38,911 bases of DNA from a virus: positions 1-38,911 of the IMG/VR virus record IMGVR_UViG_3300029953_000080. The stretch is one strand, 5' to 3'. Made by a program: the position numbers and the translations under genes. Shown piece by piece: positions 24,758 to 31,116 of this stretch. How positions within the stretch are numbered: position 1 is the stretch's first letter; each line of letters opens with the position of its first letter. Under the pieces are notes generated by a model. The model did no database searches and had not been told where the DNA came from. It saw only the letters and a program-made list of their open reading frames with translations.

Positions 24758-25302
24758 TGGCACAGCCCCGTCAGCGCTTGAATGCACCGGCCAGTAAAAC
24801 CGACGACTTCATCGACTACATGATCTACAACTGCCCGGTGCGGCACTGCCAAGCCATTGCAATTGAAGATAAGTATGGCCAATGGTGGTCAGCCCCAGAG
24901 TGGGTGCTGGGTGGCAAAGTGCACTACAATCGCAGCTTAAGCCTTACGCTTATTTTGAGCGACGACCCCAACACTGCAGCCACTCAGATAGCAGAGTTAA
25001 TAACCGACATCAATCATCATCCAGATTTCATTTGCGTGTGGTGGTCTATTTTTGGTGATGGCAGCCCAAGAGAAGATATGGCATGTCTCAATAAAGACAC
25101 CATCAGGGAACCGAAATCGTCTGGGTGGTTCGTGTTTCGCAACAATTGGGAACGAGTATTTGATCTAAGCTACCCTCGACCCGAAGGTTCACCATCCTCG
25201 GCCCACTCTCTGTCAGTTCGCGCCGCAAAGATGCGTCACGCACGGTCCTGCCGCAATAAGCTTCACCGTATCAAGAAAAGAAAGATGAAACAGGATGCAT
25301 GA
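24757..25302 (+). CDS. Hypothetical protein coupled to primase-helicase
   Basis: This 181-residue protein starts in a TGATG overlap with the primase-helicase stop, so it is made in fixed proportion to it. The sequence is rich in Trp, His and Cys (YNCPVRHCQAIAIED, QWWSAPEWVLGG, HHPDFICVWWSIFGDG) and ends in a strongly basic tail (RNKLHRIKKRKMKQDA). The tail suggests nucleic-acid binding. No catalytic motif is certain. Co-translation with the helicase suggests a replication accessory role. Confidence 0.58.
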   Translation: MAQPRQRLNAPASKTDDFIDYMIYNCPVRHCQAIAIEDKYGQWWSAPEWVLGGKVHYNRSLSLTLILSDDPNTAATQIAELITDINHHPDFICVWWSIFGDGSPREDMACLNKDTIREPKSSGWFVFRNNWERVFDLSYPRPEGSPSSAHSLSVRAAKMRHARSCRNKLHRIKKRKMKQDA

Positions 25303-25321
25303 CATCGATCAGAACTGACGA

Positions 25322-25389
25322 TTGACGTACAAAAAGCTAGTGGGTAGAATCTAAATATGGTTGACGGTGCCCGCCCTGCGTGGTAGGCT
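25322..25389 (+). promoter_or_regulatory. Two tandem promoters
   Basis: Promoter 1 is TTGACG (25322-25327), 17 bp, TAGAAT (25345-25350). Promoter 2 is TTGACG (25361-25366), 17 bp, TGG then TAGGCT (25384-25389). They share the same -35 and are 39 bp apart, ahead of the deaminase gene chain. Confidence 0.6.
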
Positions 25390-25411
25390 ACAGCTAGAGA
25401 AGGAAACCAGT

Positions 25412-25648
25412 GTGATTACTCTATTCGTAGGGCGAACCGGTGAGCGCTTGATGCTCCGCAAGGAACAAATAAGAGGCACGGCGTCGAGCCCTCCAGCGCC
25501 GCCGATGCGCCTTGTTGTCAAAGGCTGGTGGGTTCACCGCGAACGCGCAATCAGTTTTGCTGTGTTGGAGCGGTTTGACTTACTGTGCGGGCGGCTGCGT
25601 TCTCGACCTTGGTGGCGCGGTTTCAGCAAAAAATGGACGAAACTATGA
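25412..25648 (+). CDS. Small hypothetical protein
   Basis: This 78-residue basic protein starts at GTG 25412, 6 bases after an AAGGAAA ribosome site and downstream of two promoters; the frame is open further upstream, but there it consists of promoter DNA. The sequence has strands (ITLFVGRTGERLMLRKEQIR, MRLVVKGWW) and an Arg/Trp-rich end. It overlaps the next small gene by ATGA. The function is unknown. Confidence 0.5.
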   Translation: MITLFVGRTGERLMLRKEQIRGTASSPPAPPMRLVVKGWWVHRERAISFAVLERFDLLCGRLRSRPWWRGFSKKWTKL

Positions 25649-25761
25649 GCGCGCTTCGCAAGGGGCGGCATATGAACATCACCATCGACTCCCTTCTCGA
25701 AGTCGAGTGTGCGGAAACTGGCGCGCTAATGATTGAATACTGTGCAAAGGATGACGCGTGA
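25645..25761 (+). CDS. 38-residue peptide coupled to dCMP deaminase
   Basis: The frame MSALRKGRHMNITIDSLLEV... starts in an ATGA overlap and ends in a TGATG overlap with the deaminase start, so it is coupled on both sides. An internal ATG at 25672 could also serve. A short acidic C-terminal part has two Cys residues. It is too small for a fold prediction, but the double coupling supports translation. Confidence 0.5.
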   Translation: MSALRKGRHMNITIDSLLEVECAETGALMIEYCAKDDA

Positions 25762-26282
25762 TGCTGACGTATGACCGTTGGGTTGCTTATTTCTTTGATC
25801 AAGCCATGCTGGCGGCGTCCATGTCAAAGGACCCTTCAGATGGTGTGGGATCGGTGGTAGTCGATGAAACCAATCGTGTGGTATCTTCTGGTTATAATGG
25901 TCTGCCTGCAAGGGTGGACTTTAATCACGTTATTACAACCGACCGAGAAACCAAACTGCAATGCACGCTACATGCTGAAGAGAACGCACTGGCCTTCGCA
26001 TGGCGAGACGTACGAGGAATGTCACTATTTTCTACTCGAAAACCCTGCGCCCACTGTGCAGCGGTAATCGTGCAACGCGGCATACACTGCGTGGCCTACC
26101 TCATCGATCCCAACGACACAATCAACCCGGCTTGGGAGAAAAGCTTTCAGCTTGCCGATGAAATCTTCGAGCAGGCCCAAGTACAGGTGGTGGAGTTTAC
26201 GTACCTTCTAAACCTGGACAACAAGCGGATATACTTCGAAAGATATCCGCTTGAAGTTCCAGATGACGACTGCCCTTTTTAG
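25761..26282 (+). CDS. dCMP deaminase
   Basis: This enzyme converts dCMP to dUMP, the substrate for thymidylate synthase, in the cytoplasm. The 173-residue protein has the zinc site of the cytidine/deoxycytidylate deaminase family: HAEENA (residues 71-76, His ligand and catalytic Glu 73) and PCAHC (95-99, two Cys ligands). The N-terminal YNGLPARVDF matches the family's substrate loop. Length is normal. ATG 25761 is chosen for its TGATG overlap; GTG 25758 is one codon upstream. With ThyX at 38176 it forms a dTMP-supply pathway. Confidence 0.9.
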   Translation: MLTYDRWVAYFFDQAMLAASMSKDPSDGVGSVVVDETNRVVSSGYNGLPARVDFNHVITTDRETKLQCTLHAEENALAFAWRDVRGMSLFSTRKPCAHCAAVIVQRGIHCVAYLIDPNDTINPAWEKSFQLADEIFEQAQVQVVEFTYLLNLDNKRIYFERYPLEVPDDDCPF

Positions 26283-26291
26283 GAGGCGAAG

Positions 26292-26447
26292 ATGCTTAAT
26301 TTTTTGGTTGGACTAGTGGAGTGGTTTTTGATTGGATGCGTAATCTTCTCATTCTTATATATTATAACGGGAACATATTATATATGTATGACCCGGCGCA
26401 GGCACAAGGAGACGGCCGAGTTCATAAAGCACCGGCCTAATCATTAA
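26292..26447 (+). CDS. 51-residue single-pass membrane protein
   Basis: A perfect AGGAGG (26281-26286) lies 5 bases before ATG 26292. The protein has a long hydrophobic segment (VGLVEWFLIGCVIFSFLYII, then TGTYYIC) followed by a basic cytoplasmic-type tail (TRRRHKETAEFIKHR). This predicts one inner-membrane helix with the C-terminus inside. The stop overlaps the next start (TAATG). The local AT-rich DNA contrasts with the flanks. A host-membrane function such as superinfection exclusion is possible but not shown. Confidence 0.62.
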   Translation: MLNFLVGLVEWFLIGCVIFSFLYIITGTYYICMTRRRHKETAEFIKHRPNH

Positions 26448-26782
26448 TGGCACGGAAAGTAGTTAAATGGAACACCGAACCGGTAAACCCATCCACCAGG
26501 CCGTCAATTTCATCTGCCGGGACGCCTGGATTGTCTTCGGTTTCCTCAAGGGTTGTTCCTGCGAAGAGCAAGGTGGCACCAACACCTGTTATTATAAAGC
26601 CCGAAGACGTCATGATGAATGGCTCAAAGCACGGCACCGCTTCACACATGTTGATGATGTTGCGCAACACGTTCAGAAATAGCCTGGGCATTGGACCAGA
26701 AACTGCAATGATGGCAGTCGAGTTCTTCGGTAAGCTGTTAATGGACAACGACCTGCAGGACTGGAAACCCGGCAATGACTAA
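26447..26782 (+). CDS. Hypothetical protein in small-gene chain
   Basis: This 111-residue protein has a Pro/Ser/Thr-rich flexible first half (NTEPVNPSTRPSISSAGTPG) and a helical Met-rich second half (ASHMLMMLRNTFRNSLGI, MAVEFFGKLLMDN). It is coupled upstream by TAATG and overlaps the next gene by 8 bases. The layout suggests a linker plus a small binding domain. No family is recognised. Confidence 0.55.
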   Translation: MARKVVKWNTEPVNPSTRPSISSAGTPGLSSVSSRVVPAKSKVAPTPVIIKPEDVMMNGSKHGTASHMLMMLRNTFRNSLGIGPETAMMAVEFFGKLLMDNDLQDWKPGND

Positions 26783-27098
26783 AGATATGCCCGTGCGGCT
26801 GACGATGGGACAGCGTGCCATCATACGCTCGTTATTACGCGCTACGCTAGTCACTCAAAGGCGTCAGCTAGAAATAGCGCAACTAAGAGTTAATGATATG
26901 GCAGAGCACAACATCAAGCTAGAGATCGCCTCGCTTGAGAACGTGTTGGATGCTATCGGAAGGGAAGTAGAAGTAGAACAACTTTCTGCTGAACAAAGGT
27001 ACGTGCCGCCCAGGGCATCTACTGAGAACAAGCCATTTACTACAGATGGCGTAATCTTTAACTCACGCATCGTTGATGCTGAATGGGAAGAAAGCTAA
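26775..27098 (+). CDS. Hypothetical helical protein
   Basis: This 107-residue protein has two long helices (GQRAIIRSLLRATLVTQRRQ, IKLEIASLENVLDAIGREVE) with coiled-coil spacing, and a polar C-terminal tail. It overlaps the preceding gene by 8 bases and the following one by TAATG. No motif points to a function. Confidence 0.55.
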   Translation: MTKDMPVRLTMGQRAIIRSLLRATLVTQRRQLEIAQLRVNDMAEHNIKLEIASLENVLDAIGREVEVEQLSAEQRYVPPRASTENKPFTTDGVIFNSRIVDAEWEES

Positions 27099-27337
27099 TG
27101 GAAGACATGAAAGCTGTAACCGTATGGGCTGATGTTAAGAATTTGCTAACAAACATCGGCATATCGCCGGATCTCACCGATTGCTGTATCTGCGGCAAGC
27201 CCGTGGCAACGGTAGGAACTTTCTCAACTTATGATGGCGAGTTGGAGGTAAGCCTCTTCTGCCATGGTAAGGTTGATACACACACCTTTATCTCAACCGG
27301 ACCCGGTGTGATGAAGAGGCTTACCAATGGCCGTTGA
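27098..27337 (+). CDS. Small Cys-rich protein, zinc-knuckle-like
   Basis: From ATG 27098 (TAATG with the upstream stop) this is a 79-residue protein; the frame is open back to ATG 27083. The segment DCCICGKPVATVG followed by VSLFCHGKVDTHTF has a C-x2-C pair and a later C-H pair, which could bind one zinc ion. Hydrophobic strands surround it. Small zinc-knuckle proteins in early phage regions often bind nucleic acid or host proteins; this is inference. Confidence 0.55.
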   Translation: MEDMKAVTVWADVKNLLTNIGISPDLTDCCICGKPVATVGTFSTYDGELEVSLFCHGKVDTHTFISTGPGVMKRLTNGR

Positions 27338-27512
27338 TGTTCAATACAACACACTGGTACTGCTTGAACACATGATGGATGCGGTTCGGTCAGGTAAGTA
27401 CACAGTGACTACAGCCACCCTCAACCGTAACGCGGATGGGTCCGTGTACATCGAGGTTAGTGCTACCCCAAAGCCTAGCCTGACGTCTGCGTGGCGTGAA
27501 AGCCCAATCTAA
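27327..27512 (+). CDS. Small hypothetical protein
   Basis: This 61-residue protein overlaps its upstream neighbour by 11 bases. It has a helix (YNTLVLLEHMMDAVRSGK) followed by strands (TVTTATLNRNADGSVYIEV). It is the last of the coupled small genes before ndk. The function is unknown. Confidence 0.5.
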   Translation: MAVDVQYNTLVLLEHMMDAVRSGKYTVTTATLNRNADGSVYIEVSATPKPSLTSAWRESPI

Positions 27513-27526
27513 TAAAGGAGAATAAA

Positions 27527-27958
27527 ATGGAACTGCAACAAGCTACCCTGATCATGATCAAGTCTGCCGCCGTGATGCGCAAGCAGACCATGCCCATCCT
27601 GTCTACGATCCCGCTGCTCGGGTTTACTGTTCACCATACAGACCGATGATTTCGTTGTCTTACCGATGACGAAATCATCGGTCTGTATGGTGAACACAAA
27701 GACAAGCACTTCTGGAATGAACTGTGTAATAGTGTGGATTATGGCGTGGTGACTGCGGTGCTGGTCGGCCCTGGCGCAATCACACGTTGGCGTGAACATA
27801 TCGGCGCGACCGACCCGACCAAGGCATTGCCGGGAACGCTGAGGCACGACTTCGGCATGATTGGTGCGGATAACGCGGTACATGGCTCTGCAACGGTTGA
27901 GGATGCCAACCGGGAAATCTCACTGATGTATCCAGTCACAAAGGTTGAGGCTGTATAA
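27527..27958 (+). pseudogene. ndk: Nucleoside diphosphate kinase with in-frame TGA
   Basis: Read through one TGA, this frame gives 143 residues, the normal size of nucleoside diphosphate kinase, which balances NTP and dNTP pools. Active-site features are in register: Lys 12 in TLIMIK, Tyr 54 in LYGEHK, Arg 88 in TRWRE, GATDP at 93-97, Arg 106 in GTLRHDF, and the phosphorylated His 119 in NAVHGS. Codon 41 (27647-27649) is TGA. It lies in the left arm of a 28-bp perfect inverted repeat, and residues 34-43 there do not look like the family. AAAGGAG precedes ATG 27527. The gene is either inactivated, recoded, or misassembled; no close in-frame ATG restart exists downstream. Confidence 0.8.
27628..27696. 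repeat. 28-bp perfect inverted repeat inside ndk
   Basis: Arms 27628-27655 and 27669-27696 pair at all 28 positions around a 13-base loop. The right arm encodes the conserved kinase segment around IIGLYGE, so it is the ancestral copy. The left arm is its reverse complement and replaces normal coding sequence, creating the TGA. The transcript would form a very stable hairpin. Confidence 0.95.
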
Positions 27959-27971
27959 ACTTCTGCGGCAC

Positions 27972-28000
27972 TTGACTGCATAAGGTAGACATGGTATACT
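27972..28000 (+). promoter_or_regulatory. Promoter of the UvrD-like helicase
   Basis: TTGACT (27972-27977), a 17-bp spacer ending TGG, and TATACT (27995-28000) lie 48 bases before GTG 28049. It fits the extended -10 consensus of the other early promoters, with the same TGGTATACT as at 17389. Confidence 0.7.
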
Positions 28001-28048
28001 CCTGGTAGATGGAGCGGAGTGGCCGCACCCACTATCAGGAGATAGCCA

Positions 28049-29647
28049 GTGTCAGAAGTAAAGCATGAGTATGTCCCTTCGGTCCAGCAGGCAGCATACT
28101 ACGATTTCGTCCAAAATGGGCGTGGCAGCGCGGTGGTGGAAGCCGTTGCAGGTGCTGGCAAAACCGAAACCCTCGCACGCGCAGTAATGATGATGCAGGG
28201 TTACGTGACGGTGATGATGTTCAACAAGAACGCCTCCGAAGAGTTCAAATCCCGCTTGGTGCGCCTGGGTGGCGCTGACCAGCAAGGCACCCGCGTCATG
28301 ACGCGTAAGGGCCTGGTCGTAGGCACCTGCCACTCGATCGGGTTTTCCGCTTTCCGTGGCCTGGAGCGTGACGCCGATATCAACGAACGCAAGGTGGCCA
28401 ACATCATCGAGGCGATGGCTGCAGATCCCGCCGCCAACTTTATGAAAGTGCAGATGCTGGAAGATGGCGGCGACTTCATCAAGCGCACCGTCTCCATCGC
28501 TAAGCAGATGCTCGCGGGCATCACGTTCCAGGTTACAGACCTGGAGAAGTGGCTAAAGATGGTGCAGCACTTCAGCCTTGACAGTGATCTGGCCGATGAT
28601 GCTGACGTGCCGGTGCTGGTGCAGATCGCGATGGAAATCTTCATGATCTCAGCAGAGCGCTGCCGATCAACCACCAACCGCCGCGCAGAGATCGACTTTG
28701 ACGACATGATTTGGGCACCACTCTATTTCAAAGCCCGTTTCTTCACCGTGGACCACGTGGTAATTGATGAGGCACAGGACACCAACCCCGCACGGCGCGA
28801 ACTGGCAGCACGGTGCCTCAAGCCGGGTGGCCGACTGCACGCTTGTGGTGATAGCCGTCAGGCAATTTATGGTTTCACTGGTGCTGACCATAATGCTCTC
28901 GACTTGATCACCAAGCGCTTCAATGCGGTGCGGATGCCGCTGACTGTGACATATCGCTGCCCGAAATCCGTGGTGCGTCATGCCCATCAGTGGGTGAACC
29001 ACATCGAAGCCCATAATAGTGCACCTGAGGGTCAAGTGCGCGCTGTTATCCTGGACAAGGAAGCCAAACCCCGCCCGTGGTTTGTGTCCGATCCCCTCGG
29101 TCCTACCGATGCGGTCATTTGTCGCTACAATAAGCCGCTGGTCAAGCTGGCGTTTACGCTGATCAAGTCAGGCATCGCTTGTAAGGTAGAGGGCCGAGAT
29201 ATCGGCATGGGTCTTATTGTGTTGGTGAACCGCTTGAAAGCGAAGACCCTGGACGGCCTGGAGCCTAAGCTTGAGAAGTGGCGTGCTAAGGAAATCAGCA
29301 AGGCCCGCGCCAAAAAAAGCGAGAGCCTTGAGCAGGCAGTGAGTGATAAGGCTGACTGCATCCTGGTCTTTATTGAGGCATGCCGTGCCGAGGGTGGCGA
29401 TCGCACTGAATGTGTAATCGCCAAGATCAGCGCCCTGTTTGCGGATGACGTGAAGGGCATCCTTACTCTTTGCAGTGGCCACAAGTCTAAGGGCCGCGAG
29501 TGGAAGAACGTGTTTTGGGTGCAGACCGAGCAGCGCGGCTTTCGTGAGTTGCAGCCACACGAGCAACTGCAAGAGGACAACATCAAGTACGTAATCACCA
29601 CGCGCGCGCAGGAAACCTTGGTGCTGGTCCCGGAGAAGCTAGTATGA
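28049..29647 (+). CDS. UvrD/Rep-like superfamily 1 DNA helicase
   Basis: This 532-residue ATP-dependent helicase has the superfamily 1 motifs in order: motif I VAGAGKTET (about residues 33-41), motif II VIDEAQDTN, motif III ACGDSRQAIYGFTGAD, motif IV VTYRCPKS, motif V GHKSKGREWKNV and motif VI YVITTRAQETLVL. It would unwind DNA in replication or recombination. It is shorter than UvrD itself. GTG 28049 has AGGAG upstream and its own promoter. A stretch near 29198-29282 recurs with 27 extra bases at 30468. A 10-codon frame overlaps the stop (ATGA, 29644-29676) but is too short to call. Confidence 0.9.
   Translation: MSEVKHEYVPSVQQAAYYDFVQNGRGSAVVEAVAGAGKTETLARAVMMMQGYVTVMMFNKNASEEFKSRLVRLGGADQQGTRVMTRKGLVVGTCHSIGFSAFRGLERDADINERKVANIIEAMAADPAANFMKVQMLEDGGDFIKRTVSIAKQMLAGITFQVTDLEKWLKMVQHFSLDSDLADDADVPVLVQIAMEIFMISAERCRSTTNRRAEIDFDDMIWAPLYFKARFFTVDHVVIDEAQDTNPARRELAARCLKPGGRLHACGDSRQAIYGFTGADHNALDLITKRFNAVRMPLTVTYRCPKSVVRHAHQWVNHIEAHNSAPEGQVRAVILDKEAKPRPWFVSDPLGPTDAVICRYNKPLVKLAFTLIKSGIACKVEGRDIGMGLIVLVNRLKAKTLDGLEPKLEKWRAKEISKARAKKSESLEQAVSDKADCILVFIEACRAEGGDRTECVIAKISALFADDVKGILTLCSGHKSKGREWKNVFWVQTEQRGFRELQPHEQLQEDNIKYVITTRAQETLVLVPEKLV
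29198..29282 (+). repeat. Helicase segment duplicated at 30468
   Basis: This 85-base piece of the helicase gene (encoding IGMGLIVLVNRLKA and then KTLDGLEPKLEKW) is nearly identical to 30468-30579, apart from 27 bases absent here between the two encoded blocks. Confidence 0.9.
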
Positions 29648-29687
29648 AAGCAGCTGAAGACATTCTCCTTGATTAGCTCTTCCCCTT

Positions 29688-29710
29688 CCCGCGCTTAGCA
29701 GCGCGGGTTT
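29688..29710 (+). terminator. Terminator-like hairpin after helicase
   Basis: CCCGCGC (29688-29694) pairs with GCGCGGG (29701-29707) over a 6-nt loop and is followed by TTT. It lies 41 bases after the helicase stop and before the next gene. Confidence 0.6.
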
Positions 29711-29751
29711 GGCAAGCGTTAATTCCATCGCTTGAACTGGAGTCCCTCACC

Positions 29752-30012
29752 ATGTCAAAACTTGTCGAAATTCACGATCTCAAAACGGCGGTATACATCG
29801 TCAGCACTGCCGCTTGGAAGCGCTGGTATATTGTCGGCGGCCCATTGACAACCGCCGACTATGTGCGCTCGATTACAGACGCCATAGACGCAGCATACAT
29901 GACCTATCGCGAGGGCGTTGACGATGCCAAATGGACTGACGATACCTTTGACCTGCTGAAGATGTGGAGGTCGCCGCGCACCGCTGAAGATGTGGAGGGC
30001 GCCGCGCGATGA
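29752..30012 (+). CDS. Small hypothetical protein
   Basis: This 86-residue protein has strands at the N-terminus (KLVEIHDLKTAVYIVST, WKRWYIVGGPL) then helices (YVRSITDAIDAAYMTYREG, DDTFDLLKMW). GGAG precedes the ATG. Its stop overlaps the next start by ATGA. No family is recognised. Confidence 0.58.
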   Translation: MSKLVEIHDLKTAVYIVSTAAWKRWYIVGGPLTTADYVRSITDAIDAAYMTYREGVDDAKWTDDTFDLLKMWRSPRTAEDVEGAAR

Positions 30013-30155
30013 ATGACCTCCTCTTCGCTTTCCAGTCTGATGATGCTTGCTGCCGTGGTTTCTGGAACGCCCACAAAGATGAGTTTCAACTAGGTCAGGT
30101 GGCTCAGCGCCTGGGTTTGGTTCGGTTTGTAAAGGAGGATACGCTGCGTGAATAA
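30009..30155 (+). CDS. 48-residue coupled protein
   Basis: The frame MNDLLFAFQSDDACCRGF... starts in an ATGA overlap and ends 8 bases past the next gene's GTG start. It is mainly helical (HKDEFQLGQVAQRLGLVRF). The AAAGGAGG inside its 3' end serves the next gene. Coupling on both sides supports translation; the function is unknown. Confidence 0.5.
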   Translation: MNDLLFAFQSDDACCRGFWNAHKDEFQLGQVAQRLGLVRFVKEDTLRE

Positions 30156-30294
30156 GCTTCAGTCAGGTTCAATGGATAAGCTGCAGCAGGGAGAGGACGT
30201 TCCTAAGTGCCCTGTTTGTGGCCTTAAGCCCCTCAAGGGATCGCTTTATTGTGTGTTTCACAAGCCGACCAGTAAGGAGAATAGAAATGTATAG
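30148..30294 (+). CDS. 48-residue zinc-ribbon-like protein
   Basis: GTG 30148 stands 9 bases after AAAGGAGG. The protein contains CPVCGLKPLKGSLYCVFH, a C-x2-C...C-x2-H arrangement that can hold one zinc ion, flanked by polar sequence. It overlaps the following membrane-protein gene by 8 bases. Single zinc-ribbon peptides of this size are common in phage early regions, with unknown targets. Confidence 0.55.
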   Translation: MNKLQSGSMDKLQQGEDVPKCPVCGLKPLKGSLYCVFHKPTSKENRNV

Positions 30295-30565
30295 CAGCGT
30301 CCTGATCGCCAGCATCTGCGTGCCATGGTGCCTCGTGGTGGTACTCGCCGTGGCCTACGCCCTCCGTCCTCGTGTGGTCGTCCATGAGACACGGTATGCT
30401 AGGCCCACCCCAGCCCCCACCGCCACGGAGAGCGCTCCCGTGGCCAGGGAGGCATATACCTCGCTCCGATATCGGTATGGGTCTTATTGTGTTGGTGAAC
30501 CGCTTGAAGGCTTGGCAACAAGCTTCATGCGAAGACACGAAGACCCTGGACGGCCTGGAGCCTAA
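30287..30565 (+). CDS. Membrane-anchored protein with C-terminus made from helicase DNA out of frame
   Basis: AAGGAG precedes ATG 30287 at a good distance. The 92-residue product has an N-terminal membrane segment (LIASICVPWCLVVVLAVAYA), a Pro/Thr/Ala linker, and a C-terminal third from about residue 61 (YRYGSYCVGEPLEG...) encoded by DNA nearly identical to part of the helicase gene but read in another frame. The original C-terminus has therefore probably been replaced by a transferred fragment. The N-terminal layout resembles a small signal-anchor protein. Whether the hybrid is functional is unknown. Confidence 0.55.
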   Translation: MYSSVLIASICVPWCLVVVLAVAYALRPRVVVHETRYARPTPAPTATESAPVAREAYTSLRYRYGSYCVGEPLEGLATSFMRRHEDPGRPGA

Positions 30566-30579
30566 GCTTGAGAAGTGGC
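30468..30579 (+). repeat. Second copy of helicase segment, with 27 extra bases
   Basis: This 112-base copy of 29198-29282 differs by a few substitutions and by 27 additional bases, nine codons in helicase frame (beginning WQQASCEDT). The extra piece contains a near-direct repeat (GCGAAGAC, ACGAAGAC). This copy may preserve an older helicase allele from which the present helicase lost the nine codons. The rest of 30,566-30,709 holds no gene. Confidence 0.88.
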
Positions 30580-30647
30580 AGGTTATACAACTACTATCAA
30601 ATGCGCTATTCATACAGGCACCCGTATGTGGAGTAATTCCTGCTACC

Positions 30648-30676
30648 TTGTGCAGGGCAGGGTCCCAGTGTAGTAT
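30648..30676 (+). promoter_or_regulatory. Promoter before the gene at 30737
   Basis: TTGTGC (30648-30653), a 17-bp spacer, and TAGTAT (30671-30676) lie upstream of a strong GAGGAGAG (30697-30704). The -35 is the same TTGTGC used at 18377 and 31074; no TGn extension is present. Confidence 0.5.
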
Positions 30677-30709
30677 GTCTCAGGTTTAACTAAATAGAGG
30701 AGAGCGTAA

Positions 30710-30736
30710 ATGGCAAAGGGTGATTTGGAGACTTGA
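30710..30736 (+). CDS. 8-residue leader or 5' end interrupted by TGA
   Basis: GAGGAGAG directs ribosomes to ATG 30710, which reads MAKGDLET and stops at TGA (30734-30736). GTG 30737 follows immediately in the same frame. It is either a leader peptide with restart, or the real 5' end of the next gene with an in-frame TGA at codon 9. Confidence 0.45.
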   Translation: MAKGDLET

Positions 30737-31060
30737 GTGAAGACCGCAGAGCAATCGGACAAGGAACGTCGCGCCGCGCATGCCTCGCGTCGGCCCCCGA
30801 CGAAGGCCAAGCCCGAGTTGCCGGGTATCGTGCTGAAAACGCCAAACGGCAGCTTTATCAAGGCCAAGAAAATCGAACCCGACACTAAAACGTTCGACGA
30901 CAAGGGTCGCATTATGATCGATGGTGCGGTTGCCCATGCGGCTGCAGCTAATTTAGACTGTGACCGGTATCTTGTTCACAAGGACAAGCTGTGCGTAGCC
31001 AAGGATGATGGAATGATCATCCTTGGCTACGCAATTGAGGGATCTTTCGTCAAGATTTAA
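30737..31060 (+). CDS. Small basic hypothetical protein
   Basis: This 107-residue protein has a basic, probably unfolded N-terminus (SDKERRAAHASRRPPTKAKP) and a compact C-terminal part with strands (IVLKTPNGSFIKAKKIEPD, DRYLVHKDKLCVAKDDGMI). GTG 30737 directly follows an in-frame TGA; GGAG lies 8 bases upstream. The 3' part of the gene carries an 18-bp perfect inverted repeat (30992-31033). The function is unknown. Confidence 0.55.
   Translation: MKTAEQSDKERRAAHASRRPPTKAKPELPGIVLKTPNGSFIKAKKIEPDTKTFDDKGRIMIDGAVAHAAAANLDCDRYLVHKDKLCVAKDDGMIILGYAIEGSFVKI
30992..31033. repeat. 18-bp perfect inverted repeat inside a coding region
   Basis: Arms 30992-31009 and 31016-31033 are exact complements around the 6-nt loop GGAATG, near the 3' end of the gene at 30737. 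The frame stays open through it. There is no T-run after it, so it is not an ordinary terminator. Confidence 0.92.
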
Positions 31061-31073
31061 TTCAGACTATATC

Positions 31074-31116
31074 TTGTGCGGCTTTGACCCAGGTGCTATA
31101 GTATCTGGGTCAAAGC
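31074..31116 (+). promoter_or_regulatory. Promoter with 12-bp dyad around its -10
   Basis: TTGTGC (31074-31079), 17 bp ending TGC, and TATAGT (31097-31102) form an extended -10 promoter. Perfect 12-bp arms, GCTTTGACCCAG (31081-31092) and its complement (31105-31116), flank a 12-nt centre holding the -10. A dimeric repressor bound here would block polymerase, so this is a good operator candidate for the DUF2786 operon. Confidence 0.62.

Noticed and set aside
27641-27670. T4 gene 60-type translational bypass over the ndk stop
   Set aside because: The repeated ACCGATGA pieces that could act as take-off and landing sites lie in different reading frames, so a hop between them would not keep the kinase frame.
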